A stretch of DNA of 64,000 nucleotides from Neopusillimonas maritima (GTDB lineage Bacteria > Pseudomonadota > Gammaproteobacteria > Burkholderiales > Burkholderiaceae_B), in the NCBI RefSeq assembly GCF_040930455.2, contig NZ_CP170494.1; one strand, written 5' to 3'. A program made the translations under genes and the position numbers. Numbering within the stretch: position 1 is the stretch's first letter; the number at the start of each line of letters is the position of its first letter. Positions 25,895 through 34,222 of the stretch are shown in pieces. Under the pieces are notes generated by a model that ran no database searches, was not told the origin of the DNA, and was given only the letters and a program-made list of their open reading frames with translations.

Positions 25895-28357
25895 TTATGC
25901 CGGCTGAGATAGCGCGTTTTTCAACACAGCAGATAACTCTGCCCTTAAGTAGGGCTTGGGCAAAACCCAATAACCCTCAGAAGTGCGCTTATGTGCATCG
26001 GCCAGTTTGCCGGAATAACCAGACGAAAGCACAACCCGAATTGCGGGGTTATGTTGTTGGGCGAGTTTGGCTAACTCGTAGCCGTCTAGGCCGCCGGGCA
26101 TCATCATGTCGGTGAAGAGCAGACCAATTTCGGGGTGTTCTTTTAGTTCATGCAGGCCTTCTTCGCCGTCGTTTGCCGTTATAACGGTGTAGCCCATTCG
26201 CGTTAGCTGTTGCACGAGCATTTGCCGCACCATGGGCTCATCTTCCACAAGCAGTATCGTTGTCGTCTCGGCGATCATCGTGGGCGTGCTATCCGGGGTG
26301 GATCGGGACTCATTTGGAGGAGGGTTATCAGTACCGTTTTCGTAAAGCGGGAAATACAATCGCAGGGTGGTGCCGTGGCCTAAACGGGAGTCGATATCAA
26401 CAAACCCGTGGGATTGTTTTACAAACCCGTAGACCATGCTAAGGCCCAGTCCACTGCCTTTACCCACTTCCTTGGTTGTAAAGAAAGGGTCGAAGATTCT
26501 TTCTTTGATTTGTGTATCAATACCGCTACCGGTGTCGCTGACCTCAACCATGACGAATGTACCTTTGTTGTTCGATTTGGTTGATGTTTTCAACGAATCA
26601 AACCTGACGTTTGCCGTGCGAATGGTCAGGGCGCCCGCATCGTTCATGGCATCGCGCGCGTTCGCCGTTAAATTGAGCAGCGCGCTTTCAAGCTGGCTGG
26701 GGTCGATAAAGGCAATGCATGGATTGGCTTGCAGGTGTACATGCAATGAGAAATGCGTGCCTAGCGTATGTTTGATCAGATCTCGCATGTCGATAATCAG
26801 GCTATTGACATGCACAGGCCGGGCATGAAGTTCTTGCTGGCGTGAAAATGCCATTAAGTTGCGAATTAACCCTGCACCTTTGGTTGCCGCCGTTTTCATC
26901 ATGGCCGCAAGAAATTGCTGTTGGCTTCCCGAAGGCAGTTCATCAGCAAGCTGACCCGCATTAGCCAAAACGATCGTAAGCAGGTTATTGAAATCGTGTG
27001 CGATACCACTGGTTAGTTGGCCTACCGCCTCAAGACGTTGAGAGTGACGAAGTTGTTCTTCAAGCAGCTTTTTCTCGGTGATGTCGGCAATTGAGCCAAC
27101 CACACGCGTTGGGTTGCCATTTTTGCCGGGGATAACGACCGTGCGATTTACCACATGGGCGTATTGGCCGTTCGCCCGCAGCCATCGATATTCAATTTCA
27201 CAGGGTTCGCCTTTTTGCGTGGCTGATTCCAGGGCGGTAAGCGCGGCATCACGGTCATCTTCATGTATGTATTTCGTGGCAAGAAGTGCCTTGCCCAGCT
27301 CGGCATCGTGGGCTGGGTCATGGCCGAATACATGCTGCATTCCCTCGCTGTACCACATGCTGGAGGTGTTTAGGTTGTATTCCCAGATGATGTCGCCGCT
27401 GGCTTGAGCTATGGCACGAAACCGGGCCTCGTGCGCATGAGCTTGTTCACGGTAGCGCGTGCGCTCGATAACGATTCTGACAAACTGGCAAATGCGTTCT
27501 ATTAAAGCCAGATCCTCAGGCGAAGGGGTCATGGGTCGAGCGTAATACATGCCGAACGTGGCCAGGACCTTGTTGTCGGTATTTAATACGGGTGTTGACC
27601 AGCACGCACGCATACCTAGTGCGCGGGTGATGTCGGGGTATTGGTTCCACAACGCATCGGCAAGGATATCCGAGACAATAACCGGCCGGCCTCGTGCCGC
27701 TGCGGTGCCGCATGACCCGACACCTTCACCGACCGGAAAGCCATCGATCATTTCGTTGTACTTTTTAGGTAGGCTGGGGGCGGATCCATGCCGCAGGTGC
27801 CCGTTTTCCACGAGCAAAATCGATGAGCAGACATCAGGAATGATTTGGTCGACGGTGTGCGTAATTTCGTCGAGAATATCGTGCAATCCATGTTCTGCGC
27901 TAATTTGTTCAAGCAGACGGGTTTCAAGTTCCTGTAACGCCAGCAGGCGTCGTAACTCTTGATGCGCCTGTTCTACGGCTTTATGAGCGAGTTTAGAATC
28001 GTGAATGTCGGTAGTGATACCGTACCAGCGCACAACTTTGCCGCTTTCGTTGAAGTGCGGGCTGGCAGCCACATAATGCCAGCGGTAAGCATGACTGGCC
28101 TTATGGATAATGCGAAATTCAGTTCGATAAGGCGTACTGGACTCAATGCATTTCGCCCAAATGGCAAGCGTGGGGGCTTTGTCGTCTGGGTGAACGACAG
28201 ACAGCCAATCAATTTGCCCCGGCTGGTCGGCTGTTTCGCCTGTGTAATCCTCAAATACATGGTTAACGTAATCCACCACCCCCTCGGGCGTGGCCGTCCA
28301 GATCATGCTTGGCAGGGCCTCAGCCATGGCGAGCTGGCTGTCGGTAAGGCTAGACAT
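25895..28357 (-). CDS. Hybrid sensor histidine kinase (PAS-GAF-PAS-HisKA-HATPase-REC)
   Basis: 820 residues, no membrane helix seen, so likely cytosolic. PAS 1 covers about 10-125 (MIWTATPEGVVDYVNHVFEDYTG by position), GAF about 150-300, PAS 2 about 315-430, and the H-box GIAHDFNNLLTIVLANAGQL lies near residue 453. The ATPase domain at about 560-675 has LLNLTANARDAM, DTGSGID and GSGLGLSMVYGF. The C-terminal receiver is at about 695-815 with its Asp in LLFTDMMMPGG near residue 749. HDFNN-type kinases often relay to a further protein. No partner regulator lies next to it. Confidence 0.9.
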   Translation of the reverse strand: MSSLTDSQLAMAEALPSMIWTATPEGVVDYVNHVFEDYTGETADQPGQIDWLSVVHPDDKAPTLAIWAKCIESSTPYRTEFRIIHKASHAYRWHYVAASPHFNESGKVVRWYGITTDIHDSKLAHKAVEQAHQELRRLLALQELETRLLEQISAEHGLHDILDEITHTVDQIIPDVCSSILLVENGHLRHGSAPSLPKKYNEMIDGFPVGEGVGSCGTAAARGRPVIVSDILADALWNQYPDITRALGMRACWSTPVLNTDNKVLATFGMYYARPMTPSPEDLALIERICQFVRIVIERTRYREQAHAHEARFRAIAQASGDIIWEYNLNTSSMWYSEGMQHVFGHDPAHDAELGKALLATKYIHEDDRDAALTALESATQKGEPCEIEYRWLRANGQYAHVVNRTVVIPGKNGNPTRVVGSIADITEKKLLEEQLRHSQRLEAVGQLTSGIAHDFNNLLTIVLANAGQLADELPSGSQQQFLAAMMKTAATKGAGLIRNLMAFSRQQELHARPVHVNSLIIDMRDLIKHTLGTHFSLHVHLQANPCIAFIDPSQLESALLNLTANARDAMNDAGALTIRTANVRFDSLKTSTKSNNKGTFVMVEVSDTGSGIDTQIKERIFDPFFTTKEVGKGSGLGLSMVYGFVKQSHGFVDIDSRLGHGTTLRLYFPLYENGTDNPPPNESRSTPDSTPTMIAETTTILLVEDEPMVRQMLVQQLTRMGYTVITANDGEEGLHELKEHPEIGLLFTDMMMPGGLDGYELAKLAQQHNPAIRVVLSSGYSGKLADAHKRTSEGYWVLPKPYLRAELSAVLKNALSQPA

Positions 28358-28450
28358 GCAAGCACCCCCCTAGTTGAATTTTTTGTTACATTTTTAATGA
28401 TTATTCTGATACCAGAAAGCCGGTTCGTCCAGAAATTTTTGTGGATCGGA

Positions 28451-28491
28451 AAACAAAAAACCCAGCTAAACAAGCTGCTTAGCTGGGTTTT
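28451..28491 (-). terminator. Terminator after tRNA-Leu
   Basis: Perfect 11-bp stem AACCCAGCTAA / TTAGCTGGGTT with a 9-base loop, followed on the minus strand by a T-rich tract (TTTTTTGTTTT). It lies 14 bases past the tRNA 3' end and stops read-through into the hybrid kinase gene. Confidence 0.88.
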
Positions 28492-28504
28492 CTATATATG
28501 GCAC

Positions 28505-28589
28505 TGGTGCCCAGGAGAGGACTCGAACCTCCACACCTTGCGGCACATGGACCTGAACCATGCGCGTCTACCAATTCCGCCACCTGGGC
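28505..28589 (-). tRNA. tRNA-Leu (anticodon CAG)
   Basis: 85 bases including an encoded CCA. A 7-bp acceptor stem GCCCAGG / CCTGGGC, D-loop region GGCGGAATTGGTAGACGC, anticodon stem CATGG/CCATG with loop TTCAGGT, a long variable arm as in class II tRNAs, and T-loop GTTCGAGTC are all visible. The anticodon CAG reads CUG. Confidence 0.95.
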
Positions 28590-28746
28590 CCTTAAAAACT
28601 TAAGAGTATGCTAATGTAAGCCCTGTTAAAGCACTACATTTTTGCACCCGCATAGCTTTGTAAGCCTGCGTGGTTTGCCGGTGCTTACGCAAATCGACAA
28701 GAACAAAATTATACAACAGTTTTTCAGTTAATGGGAAGTACCCTAC

Positions 28747-31224
28747 TTGGTTAAGCGAACAAAAACCCCCCCCCCTAATGAGTCTGATTTAAATGGCGAC
28801 GAGCTCGACGCCGGGCTGCCGTTGCTGCCCGCCGATTTCGACCCCGAAGTGCCCAGTCGCGAATCTATTCTTGCGCAACTGCGGCAAGTGGGCAAACCCA
28901 TTGGCGTAGAAGACCTCGCCCGCAGTCTGGGGGCTCAAGTCCCTTTATCCACCGGTTTCGACCGCCGCCTGCGCGCCATGGAGCGCGACGGCCAGCTGCT
29001 CTATAACGCCGGCGGCAAGTTATTGGTCAACAAGAAAATGGATTTCATCGCGGGCCGGGTTCAGGGGCATCGCGATGGTTTTGGGTTCCTGGTGCGTGAA
29101 GACGGCGGTCCTGATGTGTTCCTCTTGCCACGCGAAATGCTCAAAGTGCTGCATGGTGATCGCGTCCTGGCGAAGGTTGACGGCGATTATCGTGGGCGCC
29201 CGCAAGCTACGATTGTGGAAGTGGTTGAACGTAAAACCAACCGTCTGGTCGGCCGGTTTTTGTACGAACGCGGTGCGCATATTGTGGTGCCGGAAGATCA
29301 GCGCATTAAGCACGATGTACTCATTCCTGCCGGTGAGACGGGGGCTGCTCAACCTGGGCAGGTGGTTACGGTGGAAATCGTGCAACAACCCACGCGTCAC
29401 ACGCAGCCGTTGGGCAGGGTGGTTGAGGTATTGGGCGAAATTGATGACCCGGGCATGGAAATTGAAATTGCGGTGCGCAAGTTCGACGTTCCCCACGAGT
29501 TTTCCGACGCGGCGGTGCGCCAGGCCGAGCGTACGCCCTCGTCGGTAAGGCAGCCGGACCTTGAAGGGCGTGTCGATTTGCGCGATGTGCCTTTTATAAC
29601 CATCGACGGTGAAGATGCCCGCGACTTCGATGACGCCGTGTTTTGCGAACCGGTGAATCTGGGTACGGAAAAGCGTCGGCGCCCGGGCTGGCGCTTATTG
29701 GTTGCCATTGCCGATGTAAGCCATTATGTGAAGCCGGGTGATCCGCTTGACGACGACGCGATTGAACGGGGTACCAGTGTGTACTTTCCCCGGCGCGTTA
29801 TTCCCATGTTGCCGGAGGCCTTGTCTAACGGTATCTGCTCCCTGAACCCGCACGTTGATCGCGTGGTGCTGGTATGCGATATGGTTATTTCTGCGTCGGG
29901 CGCCAAGGCCGGTACCGTGTCAGCCTATCAGTTTTACAATGCGGTTATCCATTCGCATGCCCGCACAACCTACACCGAAGTGTGGTCGGCGCTGCAACAA
30001 CCCGATGGCCCTGCAGCCAAAGGCATGAGTGCGGTTTACCCCCATGTTCGTCATTTGTATGACTTGTTCCAACTGTTGTTTGAAAGCCGTGCTAAGCGCG
30101 GAGCGATTGATTTCGACACGGTTGAAACGAAAATTCTTTGCAACCCCTTGGGCCGCATTGAAAAAATTGTGGCTTATGAACGTAATGACGCCCATCGCTT
30201 AATTGAAGAATGTATGTTGGCCGCCAACACCTGTGCGGCTGATTTCATGAAGCGCAACAAGCGCATCGGCTTGTATCGCGTTCATGAGGGCCCAACACCC
30301 GAAAAGCTGCAACAACTGCGCGATTACCTTCGCAATATCGGTCTTTCCCTAACAGGGGGGGATGACCCTTCCACCGAAGATTACGCCCGGCTAATAAAGG
30401 CCGCGCGTGGGCGCCCCGATTACGAAGTTATTCAAACCATGTGTTTGCGATCGATGCAGCAGGCTATCTACAGCCCTGAAGAGTCGGGTCACTTTGGTTT
30501 GGCGTACGAACATTACGCTCACTTTACCTCGCCCATCCGGCGTTATCCCGACTTACTCACGCATCGCGTTATCAAGTCAGTGATCGAAGGGCGTCGCTAT
30601 ATTCCCCAAATCGACGATGCACCCGCTATTTCAGCGTTGCCCAAGAAAGATCAGGAAAAAGCGGTTTGGGAAAAACTGGGTTTATTGTTGTCGGCGCGTG
30701 AACGCCGTGCCGACGATGCTTCGCGCGATGTTGAGGCGTGGCTTAAATGCTGGTTTGTGAAAGAACATGTGGGTGAAGTATTCAGTGGCCGCGTGACGGG
30801 CGTTGCGCCGTTCGGCATTTTCATTACGTTGGACACCTTGTTTGTGGAAGGCATGGTGCATGTATCGGAGTTGGGCTCCGATTATTTCCAGTACAACGAA
30901 GCCATGCACGAGTTGCGCGGTGAGCGCACGGGTATTCGTTATCGCTTAACCGATGCAGTACATGTGCAGGTCGCGCGTGTTGACCTTGAGGCGCGTCGTA
31001 TTGAGTTTCGTTTGGTTAAGGACACCAGTTTCAAGACGCTGCAAAAGGCTGTTGAGGATCCAGGCGGTGTCGCACCCAAGCGCGTGAAAAAGGCGGCTTC
31101 CTCCAAGCCGCCGGCTCTGAAGGGTACCAATGCGCGCCAGCGGCGTGCTGCCGCAAAACGCAGCACATCGCCGCAAAAACAAGGTTCTTCAGGCCGTAAA
31201 GCCGGGCGGCGTGGGCGCAAGTAG
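28747..31224 (+). CDS. rnr: Ribonuclease R
   Basis: 825 residues, normal for RNase R. A winged-helix domain at about 37-95 precedes two cold-shock-like domains. The RNB catalytic domain begins near residue 276 (ITIDGEDARDFDDAVF with the metal-binding Asps). The S1 domain is at about 680-760 (GRVTGVAPFGIFITLDTLFVEGMVHVSEL by position) and a Lys/Arg-rich tail follows. It is a 3'-5' exoribonuclease that degrades structured RNA. The start is TTG at 28747 with GGGAAG eight bases upstream; the ATG at 28731 meets a stop at once. A run of ten C occurs at codons 7-10. Downstream rlmB is probably co-transcribed. Confidence 0.93.
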   Translation: MVKRTKTPPPNESDLNGDELDAGLPLLPADFDPEVPSRESILAQLRQVGKPIGVEDLARSLGAQVPLSTGFDRRLRAMERDGQLLYNAGGKLLVNKKMDFIAGRVQGHRDGFGFLVREDGGPDVFLLPREMLKVLHGDRVLAKVDGDYRGRPQATIVEVVERKTNRLVGRFLYERGAHIVVPEDQRIKHDVLIPAGETGAAQPGQVVTVEIVQQPTRHTQPLGRVVEVLGEIDDPGMEIEIAVRKFDVPHEFSDAAVRQAERTPSSVRQPDLEGRVDLRDVPFITIDGEDARDFDDAVFCEPVNLGTEKRRRPGWRLLVAIADVSHYVKPGDPLDDDAIERGTSVYFPRRVIPMLPEALSNGICSLNPHVDRVVLVCDMVISASGAKAGTVSAYQFYNAVIHSHARTTYTEVWSALQQPDGPAAKGMSAVYPHVRHLYDLFQLLFESRAKRGAIDFDTVETKILCNPLGRIEKIVAYERNDAHRLIEECMLAANTCAADFMKRNKRIGLYRVHEGPTPEKLQQLRDYLRNIGLSLTGGDDPSTEDYARLIKAARGRPDYEVIQTMCLRSMQQAIYSPEESGHFGLAYEHYAHFTSPIRRYPDLLTHRVIKSVIEGRRYIPQIDDAPAISALPKKDQEKAVWEKLGLLLSARERRADDASRDVEAWLKCWFVKEHVGEVFSGRVTGVAPFGIFITLDTLFVEGMVHVSELGSDYFQYNEAMHELRGERTGIRYRLTDAVHVQVARVDLEARRIEFRLVKDTSFKTLQKAVEDPGGVAPKRVKKAASSKPPALKGTNARQRRAAAKRSTSPQKQGSSGRKAGRRGRK
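28766..28775. repeat. Homopolymer of ten C in the 5' end of rnr
   Basis: An uninterrupted run of ten C starts 19 bases into the rnr coding region, encoding Thr-Pro-Pro-Pro. A gain or loss of one base would shift the frame almost at once. Such tracts are classic slippage sites. Confidence 0.9.
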
Positions 31225-31285
31225 GGTTTTGGGGCGACGGCGTTTAAAATAGCGGTTAGCGAATCGCTGTTTTTCAAGGAAATTT

Positions 31286-32041
31286 ATGTCGTCCCATCAG
31301 GTTTTGGCGGGCTTTCACGCAGTGGTAGCCCGTTTACGCCATGCTCCGTCTTCAGTTAAGGAAGTGTATGTCGATGCTTCGCGCCGCGACAAACGAATGC
31401 ATGCGTTGGTGCAACAAGCCGGTCAGGCTGGGGTTAAGGTGTTGCAAGTGCCTGCCCAACGGCTTGATGGCATTGCCAAGGGGTTAAAACATCAGGGTGT
31501 GCTGGCCATGGCCGACAAACAGGTCTTGGCGCAAGACATCGACGAAGTGCTTGACCTGCTTGAAGACCGGGGTGAAACCCCTTTGTTGCTTCTGCTCGAC
31601 GGGGTGACCGACCCGCACAATCTGGGTGCCTGTTTGCGTACGGCTGACGCGGCCGGTGTGCATGCAGTGATTGCGCCGAAAGATCGCGCCGTGGGGTTGA
31701 ATGCAACGGTTCAACGTGTTGCCTGTGGCGCCGCAGAAACGGTTCCTTATCTTATGGTCACAAACCTGGCTCGCACCATGCGCCGCCTTAAAGAGCGCAA
31801 TGTTTGGCTGGTGGGAACCGACGATCAGTCTTCCGGCTCGCTTCATACTGTTCAGGCAACGCGACCAATGGCGTGGGTCATGGGTGCAGAAGGTGAGGGG
31901 ATGCGGCGCTTAACGCGTGAAACCTGCGATGAACTGGTGCACATTCCCATGCTGGGCTCTGTTGAAAGCCTGAATGTGAGCGTGGCCGGCGCCGTTTGTT
32001 TATATGAAACCGTGCGCCAACGCACAGCACAAAAAGCTTGA
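31286..32041 (+). CDS. rlmB: 23S rRNA (guanosine-2'-O-)-methyltransferase RlmB
   Basis: 251 residues. An N-terminal substrate-binding domain (about 1-75) precedes the SpoU/TrmH catalytic domain. All three motifs are visible: LLLLDGVTDPHNLGACLRTA near residue 98, WVMGAEGEGMRRL near 196, and IPMLGSVESLNVSVAGAV near 220. It methylates G2251 (E. coli numbering) in 23S rRNA. It follows rnr by 61 bases, the same pairing as in many Proteobacteria. AAGGAAA precedes the ATG. Confidence 0.93.
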   Translation: MSSHQVLAGFHAVVARLRHAPSSVKEVYVDASRRDKRMHALVQQAGQAGVKVLQVPAQRLDGIAKGLKHQGVLAMADKQVLAQDIDEVLDLLEDRGETPLLLLLDGVTDPHNLGACLRTADAAGVHAVIAPKDRAVGLNATVQRVACGAAETVPYLMVTNLARTMRRLKERNVWLVGTDDQSSGSLHTVQATRPMAWVMGAEGEGMRRLTRETCDELVHIPMLGSVESLNVSVAGAVCLYETVRQRTAQKA

Positions 32042-32048
32042 GAATCAA

Positions 32049-33281
32049 ATGAAAACCAACGGATTTTCCACCACTATCCTGCATTCCGACCGCCGCAGTG
32101 GGGTTGAACATGGCGGGGTTCATAAACCGTTGCACCCATCAACGGAATATGCGTTTGCCGATGCACGGGAACTTGCTGCTGTCTTTCAGGGCAAATCGGG
32201 GTTTACCTATGCGCGGCAAGGCACGCCTACCACTGCGGCACTGGAGCAGAAAGTGACGCAAATGGAAGGGGGCGTCAGCTCGGTTTCGTTTTCCACCGGC
32301 ATGGCGGCGCTTACCGCTACTTTCTTTACGCTGCTGAAAAAAGGCGACCACCTTATCTCCAGCCAGTATATTTTCGGCAACACCAACAGCCTGTTCGGGA
32401 CTTTGTCCGAACTGGGTGTGGATGTCACGCTGGTTGACGCAACGGATGTTGAGCAGGTGAAGGCTGCGCGCCGCAAAGAAACACGTATGGTTTTCACGGA
32501 AACCATTGCCAACCCAGGCACCCAAATCGCCGACTTGAAAGGTGTGGGGCAATGGTGCGAACAAGAGGGGTTGGTGTATGTGGTCGACAACACGTTGTCG
32601 TCTCCCTGGTTGTGCCGCGGTATCGATTTCAAAGCGTCGCTGGTGGTGAATTCGTTGTCTAAATATATTGGCGGGCATGGTAATGCCTTGGGCGGTATGG
32701 TGACCGAAACCGGTTTATTCGACTGGTCGGTGTATCCCAATATTGCTGATGCTTATCGTAAAGGCAAGCCAACCATGTGGGGGCTCACCCAAATCAAGAA
32801 GAAAGGCTTGCGCGACATGGGGGCAACGCTAGGCTCAGACGCCGCTCATCGCCTGGCTGTTGGGGCGGAAACTTTATCGTTGCGTATGGATAGGGCGTGT
32901 GGCAACGCGTTGGCGCTGGCGCAATATCTGGATTCGCACGACAAGGTGTCGAAAGTCATGTATCCCGGCTTGCCGGCGCACCCTCAACACCAGCGGGCCG
33001 CCGACTATTTCAATGGGCGCTTTGGCGCGTTGCTTTCAGTTGAGCTGGTTTCTGAAATCGACGTATTTGATTTCCTGAATCGTTTGAAGGTGCTTGTACT
33101 GGCGACCCACTTGGGCGATACACGAACCTTGGTGTTGCCTGTTGCCCATACTATTTACTATGAAATGGGGCCCGAAAAACGCGCGTTGATGGGCATTGGC
33201 GACAACATGCTCAGGGTGTCCGTGGGTATCGAGGATACGCAGGATTTGCTTAGTGATTTCGACCAGGCGTTGTTACCTTAA
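32049..33281 (+). CDS. Cystathionine gamma-synthase-family PLP enzyme (O-acyl-homoserine sulfhydrylase-like)
   Basis: 410 residues, the usual length for the Cys/Met metabolism PLP family. The PLP Lys lies in VVNSLSKYIGGHGNALGG near residue 210. The phosphate-binding region SFSTGMAALTATF is near residue 80, and the Tyr-rich TYARQGTPTTAALEQKV belongs to the neighbouring subunit site. These enzymes act on O-acetyl- or O-succinyl-homoserine, or on methionine or cystathionine; the exact reaction cannot be told. ATG 32049 is seven bases after the rlmB stop. A frame from 32004 would overlap rlmB. Confidence 0.85.
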   Translation: MKTNGFSTTILHSDRRSGVEHGGVHKPLHPSTEYAFADARELAAVFQGKSGFTYARQGTPTTAALEQKVTQMEGGVSSVSFSTGMAALTATFFTLLKKGDHLISSQYIFGNTNSLFGTLSELGVDVTLVDATDVEQVKAARRKETRMVFTETIANPGTQIADLKGVGQWCEQEGLVYVVDNTLSSPWLCRGIDFKASLVVNSLSKYIGGHGNALGGMVTETGLFDWSVYPNIADAYRKGKPTMWGLTQIKKKGLRDMGATLGSDAAHRLAVGAETLSLRMDRACGNALALAQYLDSHDKVSKVMYPGLPAHPQHQRAADYFNGRFGALLSVELVSEIDVFDFLNRLKVLVLATHLGDTRTLVLPVAHTIYYEMGPEKRALMGIGDNMLRVSVGIEDTQDLLSDFDQALLP

Positions 33282-33616
33282 TAGGCGTTGTAGCGTTGTA
33301 TCCATAACAAACAGATAAAATTTTCTGGCACGAATTGTTTCCTGGGTATTGTATTTGTTGACTTGCAGTTTTATATTACGGGGCACAGGCTGTGTCGCCG
33401 AACATAATGGTTATGCGGGTTTTCAGCTTTTTTTGCTTGACATACCCGGGGTTCCTAGGCTTAATATGCCTTGGCCTTCGAATACCAACCTGGTTTAAAG
33501 GCAAACAGTTTTTAGCAGTTCACGGCAGCGCAAAACAGTGCTGTGTTTGTTAATGGGGTGCCAAGTAAGCTGGGGTTTTCTTGCTTGGCAATAATAATTT
33601 TTAGGGGTAATCCTTA
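33282..33616. other. 335-base intergenic region upstream of HU
   Basis: No gene was found. It contains a likely promoter, TTGACA at 33437-33442 with a -10 candidate TTAATA at 33461-33466 (18-base spacer), and a long AT-rich leader. A hairpin lies near the HU ribosome site and is listed separately. Expression of HU from a long untranslated leader is the simplest reading. Confidence 0.5.
33559..33590 (+). promoter_or_regulatory. Leader hairpin upstream of HU
   Basis: An 11-bp stem, TGCCAAGTAAG / CTTGCTTGGCA with one G-U pair, and a 10-base loop lie 26 bases before the HU start. The sequence after it is AT-rich and leads into AGGGGT, so it may shape translation or stability of the HU mRNA rather than end transcription. 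Confidence 0.5.
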
Positions 33617-33889
33617 ATGAATAAAACTGAGCTTATCGAGCACATTTCCACCAAAGCAGACCTTTCAAAAGCCGACGCCGGTCGCGCTCTAGAGGCATTC
33701 ATTGGTGCAGTTAAAACCACGCTTAAAAAGAAAGGCAGCGTGACCCTTGTGGGTTTCGGTACATTTGCCGTCTCCGAGCGTGCCGCCCGTACAGGCCGTA
33801 ATCCGCGCACTGGCGAAGCAATCAAAATCAAGAAAGCCAAAGTGCCCAAGTTCCGTCCTGGTAAGGCCCTGAAAGACGCTGTTAACTAA
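33617..33889 (+). CDS. hupB: HU-family DNA-binding protein
   Basis: 90 residues, the standard HU size. The family pattern is complete: MNKTELIEHISTKADLSKADA, the dimer core, the signature GFGTFAVSERAARTGRNPRTGE in the DNA-binding arm, and KVPKFRPGKALKDAV. It bends and compacts DNA in the nucleoid as a dimer. The symbol hupB follows common betaproteobacterial use. AGGGGT precedes the ATG. It is monocistronic, followed by the tRNA-Val promoter. Confidence 0.95.
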   Translation: MNKTELIEHISTKADLSKADAGRALEAFIGAVKTTLKKKGSVTLVGFGTFAVSERAARTGRNPRTGEAIKIKKAKVPKFRPGKALKDAVN

Positions 33890-33947
33890 TCTGGCGTTGT
33901 TTGGCCGTTATTCGGCTTTGGTTACGCGGGTCGTTAAGGTAGCCAAC

Positions 33948-33976
33948 TTGCAACAATAAAAATAGTTGTCTATAAT
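33948..33976 (+). promoter_or_regulatory. Sigma-70 promoter of tRNA-Val
   Basis: TTGCAA, a 17-base spacer and a perfect TATAAT lie about 80 bases upstream of the mature tRNA-Val 5' end. Confidence 0.75.
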
Positions 33977-34058
33977 TCGACTCGCGTTACACGAAGTGAA
34001 GTGACCCCATTTCAGTTCAACAAAAAACAACTGTTATTGTTGATAAAAATGGAACAAG

Positions 34059-34134
34059 GGGTGCTTAGCTCAGTTGGTAGAGCGGCGCCCTTACAAGGCG
34101 TAGGTCACAGGTTCGACCCCTGTAGCACCCACCA
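34059..34134 (+). tRNA. tRNA-Val (anticodon TAC)
   Basis: 76 bases with CCA encoded. Acceptor stem GGGTGCT / AGCACCC, D-loop AGCTCAGTTGGTAGAGC, anticodon stem CGCCC... with loop CTTACAA, and T-loop GGTTCGACCCC fold normally. The anticodon TAC reads valine GUN codons. Confidence 0.96.
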
Positions 34135-34154
34135 CTCAATTTCGTGAAAAAATT

Positions 34155-34184
34155 AAACCACTTGGTAAACCAAGTGGTTTTTTT
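34155..34184 (+). terminator. Terminator after tRNA-Val
   Basis: Perfect 11-bp stem AAACCACTTGG / CCAAGTGGTTT with loop TAAA, running into a tract of seven Ts, 20 bases past the tRNA. Confidence 0.92.
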
Positions 34185-34222
34185 GTGCGCCTTCTATAGG
34201 CTACTACTGCCGGGCACGGCTG

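Noticed and set aside
28659..28692. Inverted repeat GTAAGC ... GCTTAC upstream of rnr
   Set aside because: Short, with a large loop and no U-tract; no function can be supported.
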